A DNA stretch of 64,000 nucleotides from Piliocolobus tephrosceles (GCF_002776525.5 NC_045436.1:52091514-52155513), one strand, 5' to 3'. Numbered from the stretch's first letter, positions 12,238-23,924 are shown. The notes: generated by a model from the letters alone, not told the origin. Program-made: numbers and translations.

Positions 12238-12333
12238 GATGAGGAGGAGGGAAAAAGGAGAAAAAGAAGGAAGATGCAGGAAAAAGTGAAAAAAAGGAGA
12301 AGGAAAGAGGCAAAAGATAGGAGGAAAGGAATA
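12238..12333 (+). repeat. GA-rich low-complexity tract
   Basis: Almost pure purine on the plus strand (gaggaggagggaaaaaggag and similar). Such tracts can form triplex DNA and drift by slippage. The 69-codon minus-strand frame over it, rich in S and F, is a by-product. Confidence 0.85.
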
Positions 12334-12793
12334 AAAAGTCTACCCATAGACTTGGATATTCATTGTTTTGTAATCTTTATAGCAATTAATATAAATTCTA
12401 TAGTAAATTAGTTACAATACATCTAGAGAACATTTTTCCTATAGTAGTAAGCATTTTAAAGAAGTTTAGAAAACTGGTATCAATATCAATCAATGGAAAA
12501 TTTTGATGTTAAATTTCTATGTAATTTTTTAAAATTTCTTTAATTTGTCACTGAGCTGGTTGTGTCACTCCCTGGCTGTGTAGTCAAGCAGATTGTTTAG
12601 ATTCCTTATATGGGGTAATACGTGTCTGCAATTTATCTTAAGGGATAGGTATTCTTCAAGAGTTTTCATGTATTTAAACTTTAAATTTTTAATTAAGCTT
12701 TCTTTAAATTAACTTTCTTGACCAAATTAAGCTTTAAATGATCTCAAGTGATTATAGACTATTAAAACAAATATAGTTCAAATGATTTGAGTT

Positions 12794-12882
12794 CTCTCTT
12801 ACTTGCTTTCTTTCCTCTTTGCTAACCTCTTTCTCTTTTCCTTTTTGCTTTTTTTTTTCTGTTCTCCCTTTTTCTTTCCAAG
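12794..12882 (+). repeat. CT-rich low-complexity tract
   Basis: Mostly C and T on the plus strand (ctttctttcctctttgctaa and onward). It lies 460 bases from the purine-rich tract at 12238-12333, so the two are complementary in composition. Confidence 0.8.
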
Positions 12883-13555
12883 GTATATATTAAGACAAAG
12901 GTGACTTTTTTCTTTTTAATTTTAGTATCTGCAGTACCAGGCTGTAAATATGTACATGTGTGTTTATAAATATTTGTGAATAAACATAGATGAGTGTAGA
13001 ATTCAGCATTTATTTCAGAACTTATTTTATTTGGATGATATAATATTAAAATGTTTCTAAAAAATCTTTGTTTACTTGTATGCTTAGCAAACACTTGAAA
13101 GAGAGCTGTCTTTTATTTTGTTTCTACTTAAAATATAAATGCTGTCATCCTAAATCATTGTTGAAAATAAAATAGAACGAACGCTAATAAGAAGCCTAGG
13201 TCTAAAATAAAACAATAAAAATAATCCAAATCACTTTCCAAATGCCTTTCATCACACCCTGCAAGGCACTGAAATAGAGTTTTCTATTCCTGTCACATTC
13301 AGTTGCAGGATTTACCAGAAGTGGACCTTGTTCCAGTTAGATGAAGTCAGATTATACTGAAAGCTGCTGATCCATTTTCAGAAGAATTGTTACAATCCTT
13401 GAGAGAAATAGCTTTGGGTAATAGAATTTTAGCAGAAATGAATCTGCTACTAGCTGAGGAAAACTGTTATAGCCCCAGAAACTCAAGATACCAAACTTGT
13501 AATTTCGACCATGGTCTATGAAATTAGGGCATAGAAAGGAAATACATTGAAAGTT

Positions 13556-13581
13556 GTTTTTTTTTTTTTTTTTTTTTTTTT
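13556..13581. repeat. poly-T homopolymer
   Basis: A T run of roughly 23-24 bases followed by 'aattttaaa'. It may be the antisense tail of a retroposed fragment, but the sequence to the right shows no recognisable element. Confidence 0.8.
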
Positions 13582-14689
13582 AATTTTAAACAGAAACTTA
13601 AACCACTGTGAATTTCACCATCTCATTTTTTTCCCTAGATAGCCCTCAGAAAACAGTGATTACTAACCACTCTGAAAACATTACTAACCATGGCAATGAA
13701 CTTCACTTGCATGTCACTTCATGGTAATACCTCCTCCTTCCCTGGCTAACCAAACTATTAAAGGAAGACAGGCATTTATGCTATTCTCTTCAATGAAAGC
13801 TATATCTCAAGGAACTAATTTTAAAATTTGATGTTTGGTTAAAAACACTAAGTTGATTAAGCATCAGTCTGAAATAACTGCTGAGGATCAGTCACTAACC
13901 TAAAAGTCACTGTAGTTTACCTCAAATTTAAGGATTTACTTCTTAAAAAATTATTTACATTTTAAGGAAATATATTCAGGTGAAGTTGCTGTAGGCAAGA
14001 AAAGGACTTGGGAACCAAAGACAGTATTTGAATATAAATGAGGAAGTGTGTCATTTACACACTAAAGCCAACAAAAACATTGTGAGAAATAAAAGCTAAA
14101 GTTCATATCCACAGTTGCATATTAAATAGTTTTTATGATAGTGGGAAAAATGAATCAGAAATTACATATTTTGTGCCCATGAATTGCAAATTCAGTCTAA
14201 TCATCCTGCTAAGTTGTGTGCTGCTTACTACTAAAGATGTCAATTGAGCAAAATCAAAACAACAAAAAGCAATTAGTAGTTTTTTAAATTGAAGGTTTTC
14301 CAAACTAACAAAAGATTGCTGAGCACCCAAAGTTGAACACAAAGCCTAGCAATATAGGAAACTTGTCTCCTCACTCTTTTCTTCCATCCTTTCATTCCAG
14401 CAGCTGGCTCCCATGCTCTTTCTGATTATACTGGCAACTGATCACTTCTCCAGGCCAAACTGGAACATTTTTGACACAATTATTCTGGGTTAACCCAAAA
14501 TATACAATCTAGCAATATCGCGTTCCAGATTTTTGTCTTCTTTTTACTTTCCCTGAGTTACTAAAACTGTCTGCATAAATTTTAAAATTAAGCAGGGAAG
14601 AAGGGAGGGAGAGAAATGAAAATAAACCAAGCTTTCTGCATGTTCAACCTTAATCACTAAGCAGCTGACCCTCTTCCTCATATTGTTTG

Positions 14690-15142
14690 GTGCCTGTTGC
14701 CCCAGAATCACTCAGACCCTTTCACAGGATTATGGTTCCCCTTTAACTGCTCTGTATATAGCAATGTGAACATTGTAAAATGTTGTTTTCCCTTTGAGAT
14801 ATTCCTTCAGGTTCTGGAAACCAATGAAACTACTGATGTCAGCTGCTATGAAGGACCCCAGGAGGAGCTGACTTAGCAAATAATGCAGTTTCCACATCCT
14901 GATGATTTCATTTCCCTTATCCTGACCAATCAACAACCCCATTTTTCTGGCACCTTGCCCTCCATTATTTCCTTAAAATCCCCAGCCCAGAACTCTTTGG
15001 GAAGACTGATTTTATGATCTTTTCCATCTCCTCACATGGCCACTCTATGTCATTAAAGTTTTCCTCTGCTGCAAACCCTTCTGTTTCGGTGTATTGGTAT
15101 GTTACTACACAGTGGGCATATGAACTTGGTAATTCTATAACA
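14690..15142 (+). mobile_element. solo LTR, ERV1-like
   Basis: The segment has LTR architecture. U3-like sequence contains 'gaccaatcaacaacccca' with a CCAAT-type motif; a TATA-like 'ccttaaaatccccagcccag' lies at 14971; an R region starts near 'gaactctttggga'; ATTAAA sits at 15052-15057; U5-like 'ctgctgcaaacccttctg' and 'tgaacttggt' follow, ending near 'ataaca' at 15142. This resembles primate ERV1 (gammaretrovirus-like) LTRs. No internal sequence follows, so it is probably a solo LTR left by recombination. The left boundary is estimated. It could still act as an alternative promoter or enhancer, which the sequence alone cannot show. Confidence 0.6.
14966..15060 (+). promoter_or_regulatory. 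LTR core promoter and poly(A) signal remnants
   Basis: TATA-like 'ttaaaatc' near 14973 and ATTAAA at 15052-15057, about 80 bases apart, match normal LTR spacing of TATA box, R region and polyadenylation signal. Whether they are used is unknown. Confidence 0.4.
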
Positions 15143-15434
15143 TTACTGGTTATGCAATCTTCAAAACTGATTCACCATTTAGGGCTAAAAACTCTAAATA
15201 TATGCATATTAACAACATCATAGCTGAAATAGACATGTAATATGGGCCTTAGAGGAAACACAGAATGTTCAATAGGACATATCTAGATCAAATGACTCAT
15301 TCTAAATTTCTAAAACTATAGTAAAAGTAAATAAAAACTTCCTAGTCCATGAAGAGACAACTTTTTAGAACAATAAGCTTTGGACAAAAACAGTACCCTG
15401 TTCCTCAACAAGCTATTCTGAGAGTAAAACTTAG

Positions 15435-15525
15435 CTTTTCATGTGGCAGTTTACTTGTTTATAAAATGGGAGAATTATTTACTATAGCCTTTAGGGCTGT
15501 TGGGATACAATTATCTATTGGACAT
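15435..15525 (+). mobile_element. possible MIR core fragment
   Basis: 'tttacttgtttataaaatgg' then 'gggctgttgggatacaatta' recalls the MIR core 'catctgtaaaatggg...ggttgttgtgaggattaaa'. Short and diverged, so the call is weak. Confidence 0.4.
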
Positions 15526-15988
15526 GCCTATCGCAGGATTTGTCATATAAAATTTCAAGAACTATTAGTTTCCCTGTCAATGAACGTTAAAACTCATTCC
15601 ATTTACAGATAAAAGCAGTTGTATACTGAAGACTCCAGCAAACTCCCCAAAGTAATGTGGCCATCAGCATTGTAGATGTAACAGTGCTAATGTTCCTAAT
15701 CATCTTGTTGTTCTCTTGACCCATCTCTTTTTCCAAAACATGTTCTCAATAACAACATTCTTCCCATGAATTTTACAGGTAATTTCTCTTCCCCACCTCT
15801 ATTGCTGTCAGCATAGCAATATGATCTCGTGTTCCATTATTTTGTACAAGTTGCTTTCTTTCAGTGGATTATCTAGAACTCCTACCTTAATTCAAAGAAT
15901 GTGACTGTAGCTATGCAAGAAGATTATAAATACAATCCTTTTACTTTCAGTTTCAGCTGAAGTTTCTAGACAATACTGAGCTGAATAG

Positions 15989-16019
<31 letters not shown>

Positions 16020-17200
16020 CTTTAGCAGCCTAGGAAAGAGATTTTGAGGCAGAGAGAAGAATTGATGAGTGGGAAATTTTTTTTTTTAATAGAGAACTCG
16101 TGCTGTGTCCTGAATCCCATTTCTTCACCACACCCACTCAACTGTAAGAGGCTGCGATGGACAGGTCCCTGACTCTCACTTCATATAGAGGAGGGCTACA
16201 AATGGATCAAGACGAGAGCTTGAAATATGTCTCCTAGGACTTCATCAAGGACCAGAACTGAGGCCACACAGATAAGAAGGGAGAAGTAATCTTGCATAGG
16301 AATTCAGCAAGCGCTCCAAGATTTTATCGCAGAAAAAAATGCGTGAGTACATAATACCCCAAATGAATTCACTCATGAAGCATAACCATAAAAAAGTCAT
16401 CTTCGATTTTATCAATGGAAGTCACATGAATGGGGGAGAATATCTCAGGCCAAATAATTGATCAAATTTCCAGATGATAAAGGATAAGCAAGGAGTTGCA
16501 AATGACCAACCAAGGAAGTTCTTGCATCCAGCATGAGGAAACTGCAGGCCAGATATCCTCAGGGTTAGCTAATTTCCAAAGAACTCATGAAAACTTTTCA
16601 GGAGCAGAATTGCTTTATCTCAATTATGTTATTCTGTTTATGTAGTCATGGTCCTTATAGCACTCTACAGTGAAGAGGAATTTATCTGTCTCATATGCAA
16701 TATTTTTAATATTACTTTTATTTATCTATTTAGACTGCACAAAATATTTCTACTCAAGAATGTAATAATGTGCTGCTGATTTGCTGATGAGTGATTTAGA
16801 GGACTTTCACATCTAGAAATTCATAATGCCATAACACGAAGTATAAGTGAAGTAAGTACTTGCCATTCCTTTTCCAATTTCTTTCTTGTTTCCTTTCTTT
16901 TACATACATCAGCTTTAAAAAGTCAAACCCTAAATTTACAAAATAGGGAAAGGAGCAGTCAACATCAGATGAGTCAACAGAGAATTATTCCACCACATCT
17001 TCCTCCTTTTAAACTTACTCTATTGGTTGATATTCCATTCTTATCTTTATATATGTATAGTAGTTGTAGCACAAACTTTGAGTAAAGAGAAATCTCTTTC
17101 TAAATGATTATTATCTTATGATCTGTTTTCTCTCTATTTGAGTTTCACAAAATTCTATACACAAGCAGATGTAACAATGCTAATATTCCAAATGATGAAT
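15526..17200. other. anonymous sequence
   Basis: About 1.7 kb. It contains a T/G homopolymeric patch at about 15988-16020 (gtttgtttgttttg) and a T run at 16078-16089. The 16100-16560 part is less AT-rich and purine-biased, possibly an unrecognised old LTR or DNA element, but no boundary or signature supports that. Confidence 0.4.
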
Positions 17201-17213
17201 TTGCCTTTACTTT

Positions 17214-17482
17214 TTCTTTTTTTTTTTTGAGAGTAGGAGTTTCACTGTTGTTGCCCAGAGTGGAGTGCAATGGCGCGATCTCAGCTCACTGTGACCTATG
17301 CCTCCTGGGTTCAAGCAATCCTCCTGCCTCAGTTTCCTGAGTAGCTGGGATTACAGAAGCCCACCACTATACCTGGCTAATTTATAAATATTTTTAGTAG
17401 AGATGGTGCTTCACCGGGTTGATCTGCCCACCTTGGCCTCCCAAAGTGCTGGGATTACAGGCGTGAATCACCCCACTTGGCC
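17214..17482 (-). mobile_element. Alu SINE, antisense, internally deleted
   Basis: Poly-T head, then 'cccagagtggagtgcaatgg' through 'gattacaggcgtgaatca'. The usual segment around 'gttggccaggctggtctcga' is missing between 'tcaccgggtt' and 'gatctgccca', so about 35 bases were lost. The flanking duplication is 'tgcctttacttt' (17202-17213) and 'tgcctttacatt' (from 17484). Confidence 0.92.
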
Positions 17483-17494
17483 TTGCCTTTACAT

Positions 17495-17755
17495 TTCTTA
17501 TAGGTTTATTAGGGTATAATCAATATAAAAATCTGCATCTATTTAATGTCTACAATTTGATGCATTTGTTCACACACATACACCCACAATACCATCACCA
17601 CAAACTAGGTAAAACTATTACCACAACATTTTCCTCGTAACCCTTTGCTCTGTTGTGGGTAGGTATGTGCAGTAAGAACACTTGACATGAGAGCTATTCG
17701 CTTAACAAATTTAAGTGAACAACATGGTATTAACTATAGGATTAAACTTTAGGTA
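17495..17755 (-). mobile_element. L1M 3'UTR fragment, antisense
   Basis: 'tttattagggtataatcaat', 'ataccatcaccacaaactag', 'ttttcctcgtaaccctttg' and 'ggtattaactatagga' occur in the order found in the reverse complement of old L1M (L1ME/L1MC/L1MB) 3'UTRs. No coding part is left. Confidence 0.6.
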
Positions 17756-19296
17756 TAAATAACAAATTGTGTTTTTAAAAAATGTGAAAATACTGCTTTT
17801 GAAATATGTTTTCTGAGTATTTACTTTTAGAAGTAGTTTAAAGCAAAGACATGCATGCCATGTATTACAATTTATTAAAGTATTAAAATATATGAGTAGA
17901 ATAAAGATTACTAGGTACAAAAGCTATATATCATCTTGTCTTTTTTTCTCTAAATAATAACATGTTCTTATTAATTCAGACTGAAGCCATGTAAACAGAT
18001 GTTTCTACACACAAAAGGAAACCCTGAATTGTTGAATTGTTCTGGTATAAACTGGCTCAAACAGACACTTGAGGGTTTAAGAGGGAATGCCACGACCAAC
18101 AAATCTAGACGCTCTATGAGCTCCACTAAATCTAACAGAAACATTGAGCTTTATACTTTTACCCTTGAGACAGTTTGAATTGAATAGCTATTTGCAGAGT
18201 TATGTGAGGGTGAGACAAAAATGAATGTACCATGTAAAATAGTGTTTCAAATAACATATTGGTTTGAAGATATTTGTTCCAATTTTTTATAAGGTTTTAT
18301 TTCTTTCCAACAAGTTAGTTCAGCTTGTTAAAAAGAATATTGCCTTTTAACTTTCTTCTCCTTGAGAACAACAAACATAGTTAACCTATATGGTCACATT
18401 CTTCTGAGACTAATAGTGAATAAAAGAGGGCATTGTGTGGACAGTCAGCAATTCTTTTCCTGCTTAGTACCCCTTAAACTGTGTAATTATCTGAGGTGTT
18501 GCTATAAATCCAGTATTTACAACATGCATTCCTTAGACGGTGAAGTAATTGCACGTGTCATAGGTGAAAAAATGTTTCATTTTTTTTTCTATGAGACACT
18601 TTAAAAAAATTATTGAATGTATGCTTTGGAAGAAACGTGAGTGTAAATATTATGTAATCCAATGTATGACATTCTGGCAATACTACTTTAAACGATACAT
18701 CTAACAATAGTAGCAACAGTTTGTCGTATTTCTACTGAACATAATATGACTAATGACATTACTGCTATGTTTTGAGGTTTCTTATGCTTTCAGGATAGAT
18801 TATTTTAGATATTCTCACACAACCTTGCTTTTCATGGTTTCTCATAAAAAATTAAAACATTTTCATGTTTTATGTTTTATGACTTAAAACCATTCTCACC
18901 TCTTTCAATTCACCTTAATGCACAAGTTCAGGGTTACATAAAATTTGTTTCATTAGGAAATCGTAGAGCAGATTAAGATTACCAATAAAATATCTTTAGA
19001 AAGTTATTGCCAAGGAACTGAATTCATTTTGTTGGTTGTTGCCTGTTTTCATAGTCTTTGCTTTTGTCCCCCGACACAAACATACACACACACACATGCA
19101 CAAACACACACTTACTTATAATTCCTGAGTAATTTATAAACCAACGCACCTTTAAGCCTCAGAAGCAAATCAGGTCCACGAGGCTGTGTGCCAAGGTGAC
19201 TGTGTGTCAAAGTGTAACACAACACGGAGCTTCATAGTTGACCGTGGTCAAAGAACTTTAACTCCCAAAGCTCTCAGTCTTTGTTTTGCCTCAGTG
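17756..19296. other. anonymous AT-rich sequence
   Basis: Around 1.5 kb with no recognisable element except a CA microsatellite. Frames of up to 80 codons (for example 18362-18604 plus) have no recognisable similarity. Confidence 0.45.
19076..19111 (+). repeat. (CA)n microsatellite, interrupted
   Basis: 'acatacacacacacacatgc' and following 'acaaacacacac'; about 16 imperfect CA units, likely polymorphic in length. Confidence 0.85.
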
Positions 19297-19770
19297 TTCA
19301 TCCATGTATTCATTTACAAAACTTTTTATTAACAGCCGATGTGAACACAAAGGAGATCATTTCTTTCTTTTATTATTATATGTCTTGCTCTATCACCCAG
19401 GCTGGAGTGTGGTGGCTCGATATCTGCTCACTGCAACTTCCGCCTCCTGGGTTCAAACAATTATCCTGCCTCAGCCTCCCGAGTAGCTGGGATTATAGGC
19501 ACCTGCCACCATGTCCAGCTAATTTTTTTTTTTTATTTTTAGTAGAGATGTGCTTTCACCATACTGTTCAGGCTGGTCTTGCTCCTGGCCTCAAGTGATC
19601 TGCCCACCTTGGCCTGTCAAAGTACTGGGATTATAGGTGTGAGCCACGGAGCCCAGCCTACAGTAGAAATAGTTTCTGCCCTAGTGAGGTTTACAGTCTA
19701 GTAGGGGAGACGTTAAACATGAAAACCAAAACATATCATATGTATCTATAACAGAATATATGCATGTTAT
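19297..19770 (-). mobile_element. L2 LINE fragment split by an Alu, antisense
   Basis: Left part 'gttcatccatgtattcattt' with 'ttttattaacagccgatgtg', and right part 'agtttctgccctagtgaggt' with 'ttacagtctagtaggggaga', correspond to the two halves of the reverse-complement L2 3' region (attcaacaaatatttattgagc, then ccctgccctcatggagcttacagtctagtggg). The Alu at 19365-19658 sits exactly where the middle should be. Confidence 0.6.
19365..19658 (-). mobile_element. Alu SINE, antisense
   Basis: 'tatcacccaggctggagtgt' through 'gattataggtgtgagccacg'. Right and left arms are present. Substitutions at many positions fit AluS or AluJ age. A T/A-rich run at 19523-19540 marks the middle linker. Confidence 0.93.
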
Positions 19771-21983
19771 AGGAGTTTGACTCTAATGGCTTAATCAACT
19801 AGGGATTTATTTTCTCATATTAAAAAAGTTTTGTTTTGACAGATTATAATTTCCAAAGATGGACTTACCAATATATTCTATCTTAAATGATCTTTCCACA
19901 ATTGAGAGGTAGAGTTTATGCTGTTTCCTCTTGAATAAGGTGGGGTTCAACTATTACAAAAGTAACACTATGTAACTTCCATGTCTAAATTATAAAGGAA
20001 ATGAAGCTTTTGTCTGATACTTTTAGGAGGCTTGATCTTAGAAAAAACAGTCATCCTTCCATACAGAATCCAAGCAGTCACATGGATTAGCCATGTGTAG
20101 GATTTCCAGCCCCAACCCAAGAGCAAGCTGAAGACTTAGCTACTAGTTAGCATCAACCTCTATTATTTGCCCGAATGAATTTTCAAATGATTCTAACACT
20201 GTCTTCAAATTTCCCTGACACCAAGTAAAGCAGAAATGAATTCTCTCTTTAAACCCTGGCCAAACTGCAGATATGTGAGTAAAATTAATGTTGTCATTGA
20301 AGTCACTAAGTTTTGGGTTTGTTTGAGCAGACTTTGATATCTGTAAGTGGGGATCTGGCAAATATATATATTTAACATATATATATGTGTGTGTATATAT
20401 ATATATAACATTTAATTTTATGTGTTTTACATAAAACATTTAGTTTTATGTATGTGTGTGTATGGCTTTGCAAACAAGTGGCAAGTGTACAAAAGGAAGC
20501 TTGACAAATCTTGAAGCGGTAATAAAAGCCAAAAAGTAAGAGATTATTAATAGAAGCCCAATGGCTCTCAAAAACTATCAATGAGAGAGTTAAGAAAATT
20601 AGGTACTGGTGGCTGGAGGAAAGAGTGCACTTGTTATGTGGTATTAGAAAGTTTAGAGTCTTTGTCACTTGTAGTAACATGAAAAATAGGATATCTGTTT
20701 AATGATCTAGACCACCACTTATCTCAGATGGTTCCCAGGGAAGTGTTGAAGATGCTGCTTGTTTCTTCCTGTCTATAGTAAAATAAGGAACAAGTTATGC
20801 TAAACAGACTGTTAGGCACATGCGAACTAGTAGTTACTTAATTAAAAAAAAAATACTTTCTCATTTCCTGCTTATTTAGATATAGAAAAAGAGATGCTAA
20901 AATTAAGAAATGACTTCTGAGCAAATAATCAAATCCAGGGTGATATCTATCTACGGCATAGAAAACCAGAATAACATTAATAATCCAGAGTGTCTCCTCT
21001 TTCTGCTTTGCCATCTTAAGCATGTGGATTTTCTGCTCATATTCACGTACTGGCTGTTCCATGTGCACATATTGCATCTTATTCCACATAGGAGGGAGGA
21101 TACAGGCAAAGGGCTAAGGATGCATAGGTTACCAGGCTCTCTGTTTCAATTTCAAAATTACTAAATAATGGTAAATAATGGTAACTATCTCGAGTCATTT
21201 GTAAGAATTAATTTTGTTTATAAGTATAAAATGTCTTGAATCATGCTAGAAACATGAGTGCCATAATAGTATCTGCTTAAAAGGAGAGGAAACAAGCATA
21301 AGCATGCTGAATCTGTTCGTCTGATCAGTAAAACAATAGCTTTTGCAAAAGTCCTGATTTGTAGAATTCTTTTTACTTCACTTTGGCCAAAATTGAGTTA
21401 CATTGTTTCAATGGGGTACAGTTTCATAACCAGGAGGTTCAAAGTGTTAACCACAAGGAAAAAGAGAAAAATGGACACTGCATGGGCAGCCATAGCCATG
21501 TCCTGAAAAACATATAAAAGCCTACACGAGCATATCCTAGGAATTCTGAACCTAACCTGAGGACCCACAATATATAATGCAAGCTAGAAATATTTAACAA
21601 GAATATATAATACATATTTGTGACATCATTTTTGATATTGATAGAGGACTTAGGAGTAATATTGGAAAAATTATGTTGGTGATAACCATAATAAACTTTG
21701 AAGACTAAAGTAAGGATGCATTTGCTCATATAAGCCATTACGTGTCTATATAAACATTTTTTCTTATACATATATTCACATATTTACAATTTCCAATGTT
21801 TGTATTCCTTCTTTTTTATCTGAGTTACACTCTGCTGTCATTTTTGTATCTTGAAAGAATATAGAGAACTCACATATACTCCCCTCTATCCAGTTTCCCT
21901 TATTAAGATATGAAATTACTATGGTACATTTATTACAATATTTTAATAAATATCGATACATTATTATTAACTACAGTCAACAC
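19771..21983. other. anonymous AT-rich sequence
   Basis: 2.2 kb with no recognisable gene. The longest frames (98, 102 and 110 codons, all minus, around 20143-20680 and 21439-21771) are low-complexity or unrecognised. A TA/TG microsatellite lies at 20361-20408. Confidence 0.45.
20361..20408. repeat. (TA)n/(TG)n compound microsatellite
   Basis: Alternating 'atatatata', 'acatatatatatgtgtgtgt' and 'atatatatatata'. Alternating purine-pyrimidine runs of this kind are prone to slippage and to cruciform or Z-form structure. Confidence 0.88.
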
Positions 21984-22167
21984 AGTTGGTACTTGGTAGC
22001 CATGTGTTCCACACCTACAACCAACCAACCATAGATGAAAAATATTTGAAATAAAGAAGAAATAACGACATAATAATTCAAATTTAAAAAATCAATGCAG
22101 TATAAAAATTGTTTATATAGCACTTACACTATATTAGACATAAGTAATCTAGAGATTATTTAAAGTA
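21984..22167 (+). mobile_element. MER2-like Tigger MITE, 5' half
   Basis: 'cacagttggtacttggtagc', 'ccaaccaaccatagatgaaa' and 'agtaatctagagattattta' match the left half of the MER2 copy at 11550-11882 in order and direction. It stops at 'aaagta', where a Tigger1 terminus begins, suggesting insertion of Tigger1 into its TA. No right half was found. Confidence 0.7.
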
Positions 22168-22685
22168 CAGGCATACTTCAGAGATATTGCAAGGTTTAGC
22201 TCTAGACCACCACAATAAAGTGAATATTGCAGTTAAGAAAATCACAAAAATATTTTGGTTTCCCAGTGCATATAAAAGTAAAATGTACACTATGCTGTAG
22301 TCTATTAAGTGTGCAATAGCATTATGTCTAAACAATAACCTGAATACTTTAGGTAAAGAATACTTTGTTGCCAACAAACTCTAAGGTGGTTCTCTGCCTT
22401 TGCAGAGTCATTGTCTTTTTGCTAGTAGAAGGCCTTGCCTGGATGTTGATGGCTGCTGCTAATAGGGTACTGACTGCAGAAAGTTGCGTGGCTGTGGCAA
22501 TTTGTTAAAGTAAAACAGTGAAGTTTGCATATCAGTTGGCCCTTCTTTCCATGAAATATTTCTCTGTAACATTCAATGCTATTTAATAGCATTTTACCCA
22601 CAGAACTTTCAAAATTGGAGTTGACCATCTCAAACTCCGCCACTGCTTTATCAATTGAGTTTATGTACTATTCTCTACATTCATT
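22168..22685 (-). mobile_element. Tigger1 DNA transposon fragment (transposase 3' end)
   Basis: Begins with the Tigger1 terminal repeat 'caggcatacttcagagatat' at a TA dinucleotide and continues with 'gcaataaagtgaatattgca'-type sequence. It then covers the end of the transposase gene on the minus strand. It matches, in reverse complement, the 3' portion of the Tigger1 copy at 52403-55463. The element breaks off near 22685, where L1 sequence begins. Confidence 0.85.
22422..22643 (-). pseudogene. Tigger1 transposase C-terminal fragment
   Basis: Tigger transposases are pogo/CENP-B-like enzymes that cut at terminal repeats and join ends to TA targets. This 73-codon open stretch contains 'NSNFESSVGKMLLNSIECYR', alignable with 'YSNFERSSTMGKILSNSITC' in the plus-strand copy at 54908-55111, so the two copies in this window confirm each other. 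All catalytic and DNA-binding parts are missing. After the conserved segment the frame runs into non-conserved sequence, so the true stop was lost or lies upstream. Confidence 0.75.
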
Positions 22686-23539
22686 TACTTTTAAGCTCCG
22701 TATGTGTTTATATTGAAAGTGGATTTCTTGTATACAACAGATTTATGTCTTGTTTTTAAACACATTCTGACAACCTTTGTCTTTTCATTGATATATTTAG
22801 ACCATTGGCATTCAAAGTGCTTATTGATGCAATGAGATTAATATCTAGCATATTTATTACAGTTTTCTATTTGTTATCCTTGTTCTTTGTTATTTTTGTC
22901 TTCTCCTTTTTGTGTCTTTTATGGTTTTAATTGGGTATTTTATATGATTTTCTTTTCTCTCCTTTCTTAGCATGTCACCTAGGTATATAATTTTTTACTT
23001 TTTCAGTGCCTGCCCTAGAGTCTGCAATAGACGTTTACAACTAATCTAAGACCAGTTTCAAATAACACTGTAACACTTCACAGGTAGCATGAGTACTTTA
23101 AAATAACAAGATAATCCTAATTCCTCCCTCCTTTCTCTTATATCATTATTGTCATCCATTTCACTTATATAGAAGTATAAACATATATATGAAATAACAT
23201 TAGCATACATAATTGAATACATTGTTGCCATTATTATTTTGAATAGACTGTTACCTCTTAGATCCACTCAGCAAAAGAAAGAATTCTATTTTATCTTCAC
23301 TTTTTCCTTTTTGGCTGCTCTTCCTTTTTTTAATGTAGATCTGAGTTTCTGATGTTTTTCCCTTTTCTAAAGAACTTTTAGCATTTCTTCTGAGGCAGGT
23401 TTACTGGCAACAAATTCCTTCACTTTTTGTCTGTCTGAGAAAGTCTTTATTTCTCCTTCAGTTTTGAAGAACAATTTCTCAGGATGCAGAATTATAGCCT
23501 GGGTTTTTTTGTTCATTTTGTTTTTTCCCTCTCAACACT

Positions 23540-23924
23540 CGTCTCAGTCTATTTGTGCTGTTGTAACAAAATACCAGAGACACGGTAATTTATAAAGAAG
23601 AGAAGTGTCTTACAGTTTAGGAGTCTAGGAAGTCCAAGATCAAGGTGCTAGCATTCCATGTGTGGGTGAGAAATTCCATGTGCATCCTCATATGCCAGAA
23701 CAGGCAAATGTTAAGTGCTTACATGTCAGGGAAGAGTGGAAGAACAAAAGGCCAAAAAGAAACTAAAGGCTTTGGAACCTCTTTTATAAAGGCCCTAAGT
23801 CATTCATAAGGGAGGGGCCCCCATGACTTAATCACCTCTTAAAGGCCTCACCTGCTAAAACTATCACACCGGTGATCAATTTCCAACATGAAATTTGGTG
23901 GATACATTCAGACCAACCATAGCA
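23540..23924 (-). mobile_element. ERVL-MaLR solo LTR (MLT1/MST-like)
   Basis: A 385-bp segment is flanked by a perfect 5-bp duplication 'acact' (23535-23539 and 23925-23929) inside L1 ORF1. On the minus strand it starts TGCTATGG, includes 'ggtgattaagtcatgggggc', 'tataaaagaggttcc' as a TATA-like box, and near its 3' end 'tttataaattaccgtgtctc'. These are MaLR LTR hallmarks. The terminal CA is mutated to CG (plus-strand 'cgtctcag'). A solo LTR forms when a provirus loses its interior by LTR-LTR recombination. MLT1 and MST could not be separated. Confidence 0.88.

Larger units (their letters stand above)
12334..14689. other. anonymous AT-rich sequence with homopolymers
   Basis: Over 2.3 kb in which I recognise no interspersed repeat or exon. 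It includes a pyrimidine-rich tract (12794-12882) and a T homopolymer (13556-13581). Confidence 0.45.

Noticed and set aside
15674..17196. About 30 bases of near-identity (agatgtaaca-tgctaat-ttcc) at 15674-15703 and 17167-17196
   Set aside because: The similarity ends sharply on both sides and is short, so chance or trivial ancestry cannot be excluded.
20143..20680. Overlapping minus-strand frames of 68-102 codons
   Set aside because: They include the TA/TG microsatellite (repeated Y, I, H and T) and show no conserved motif.
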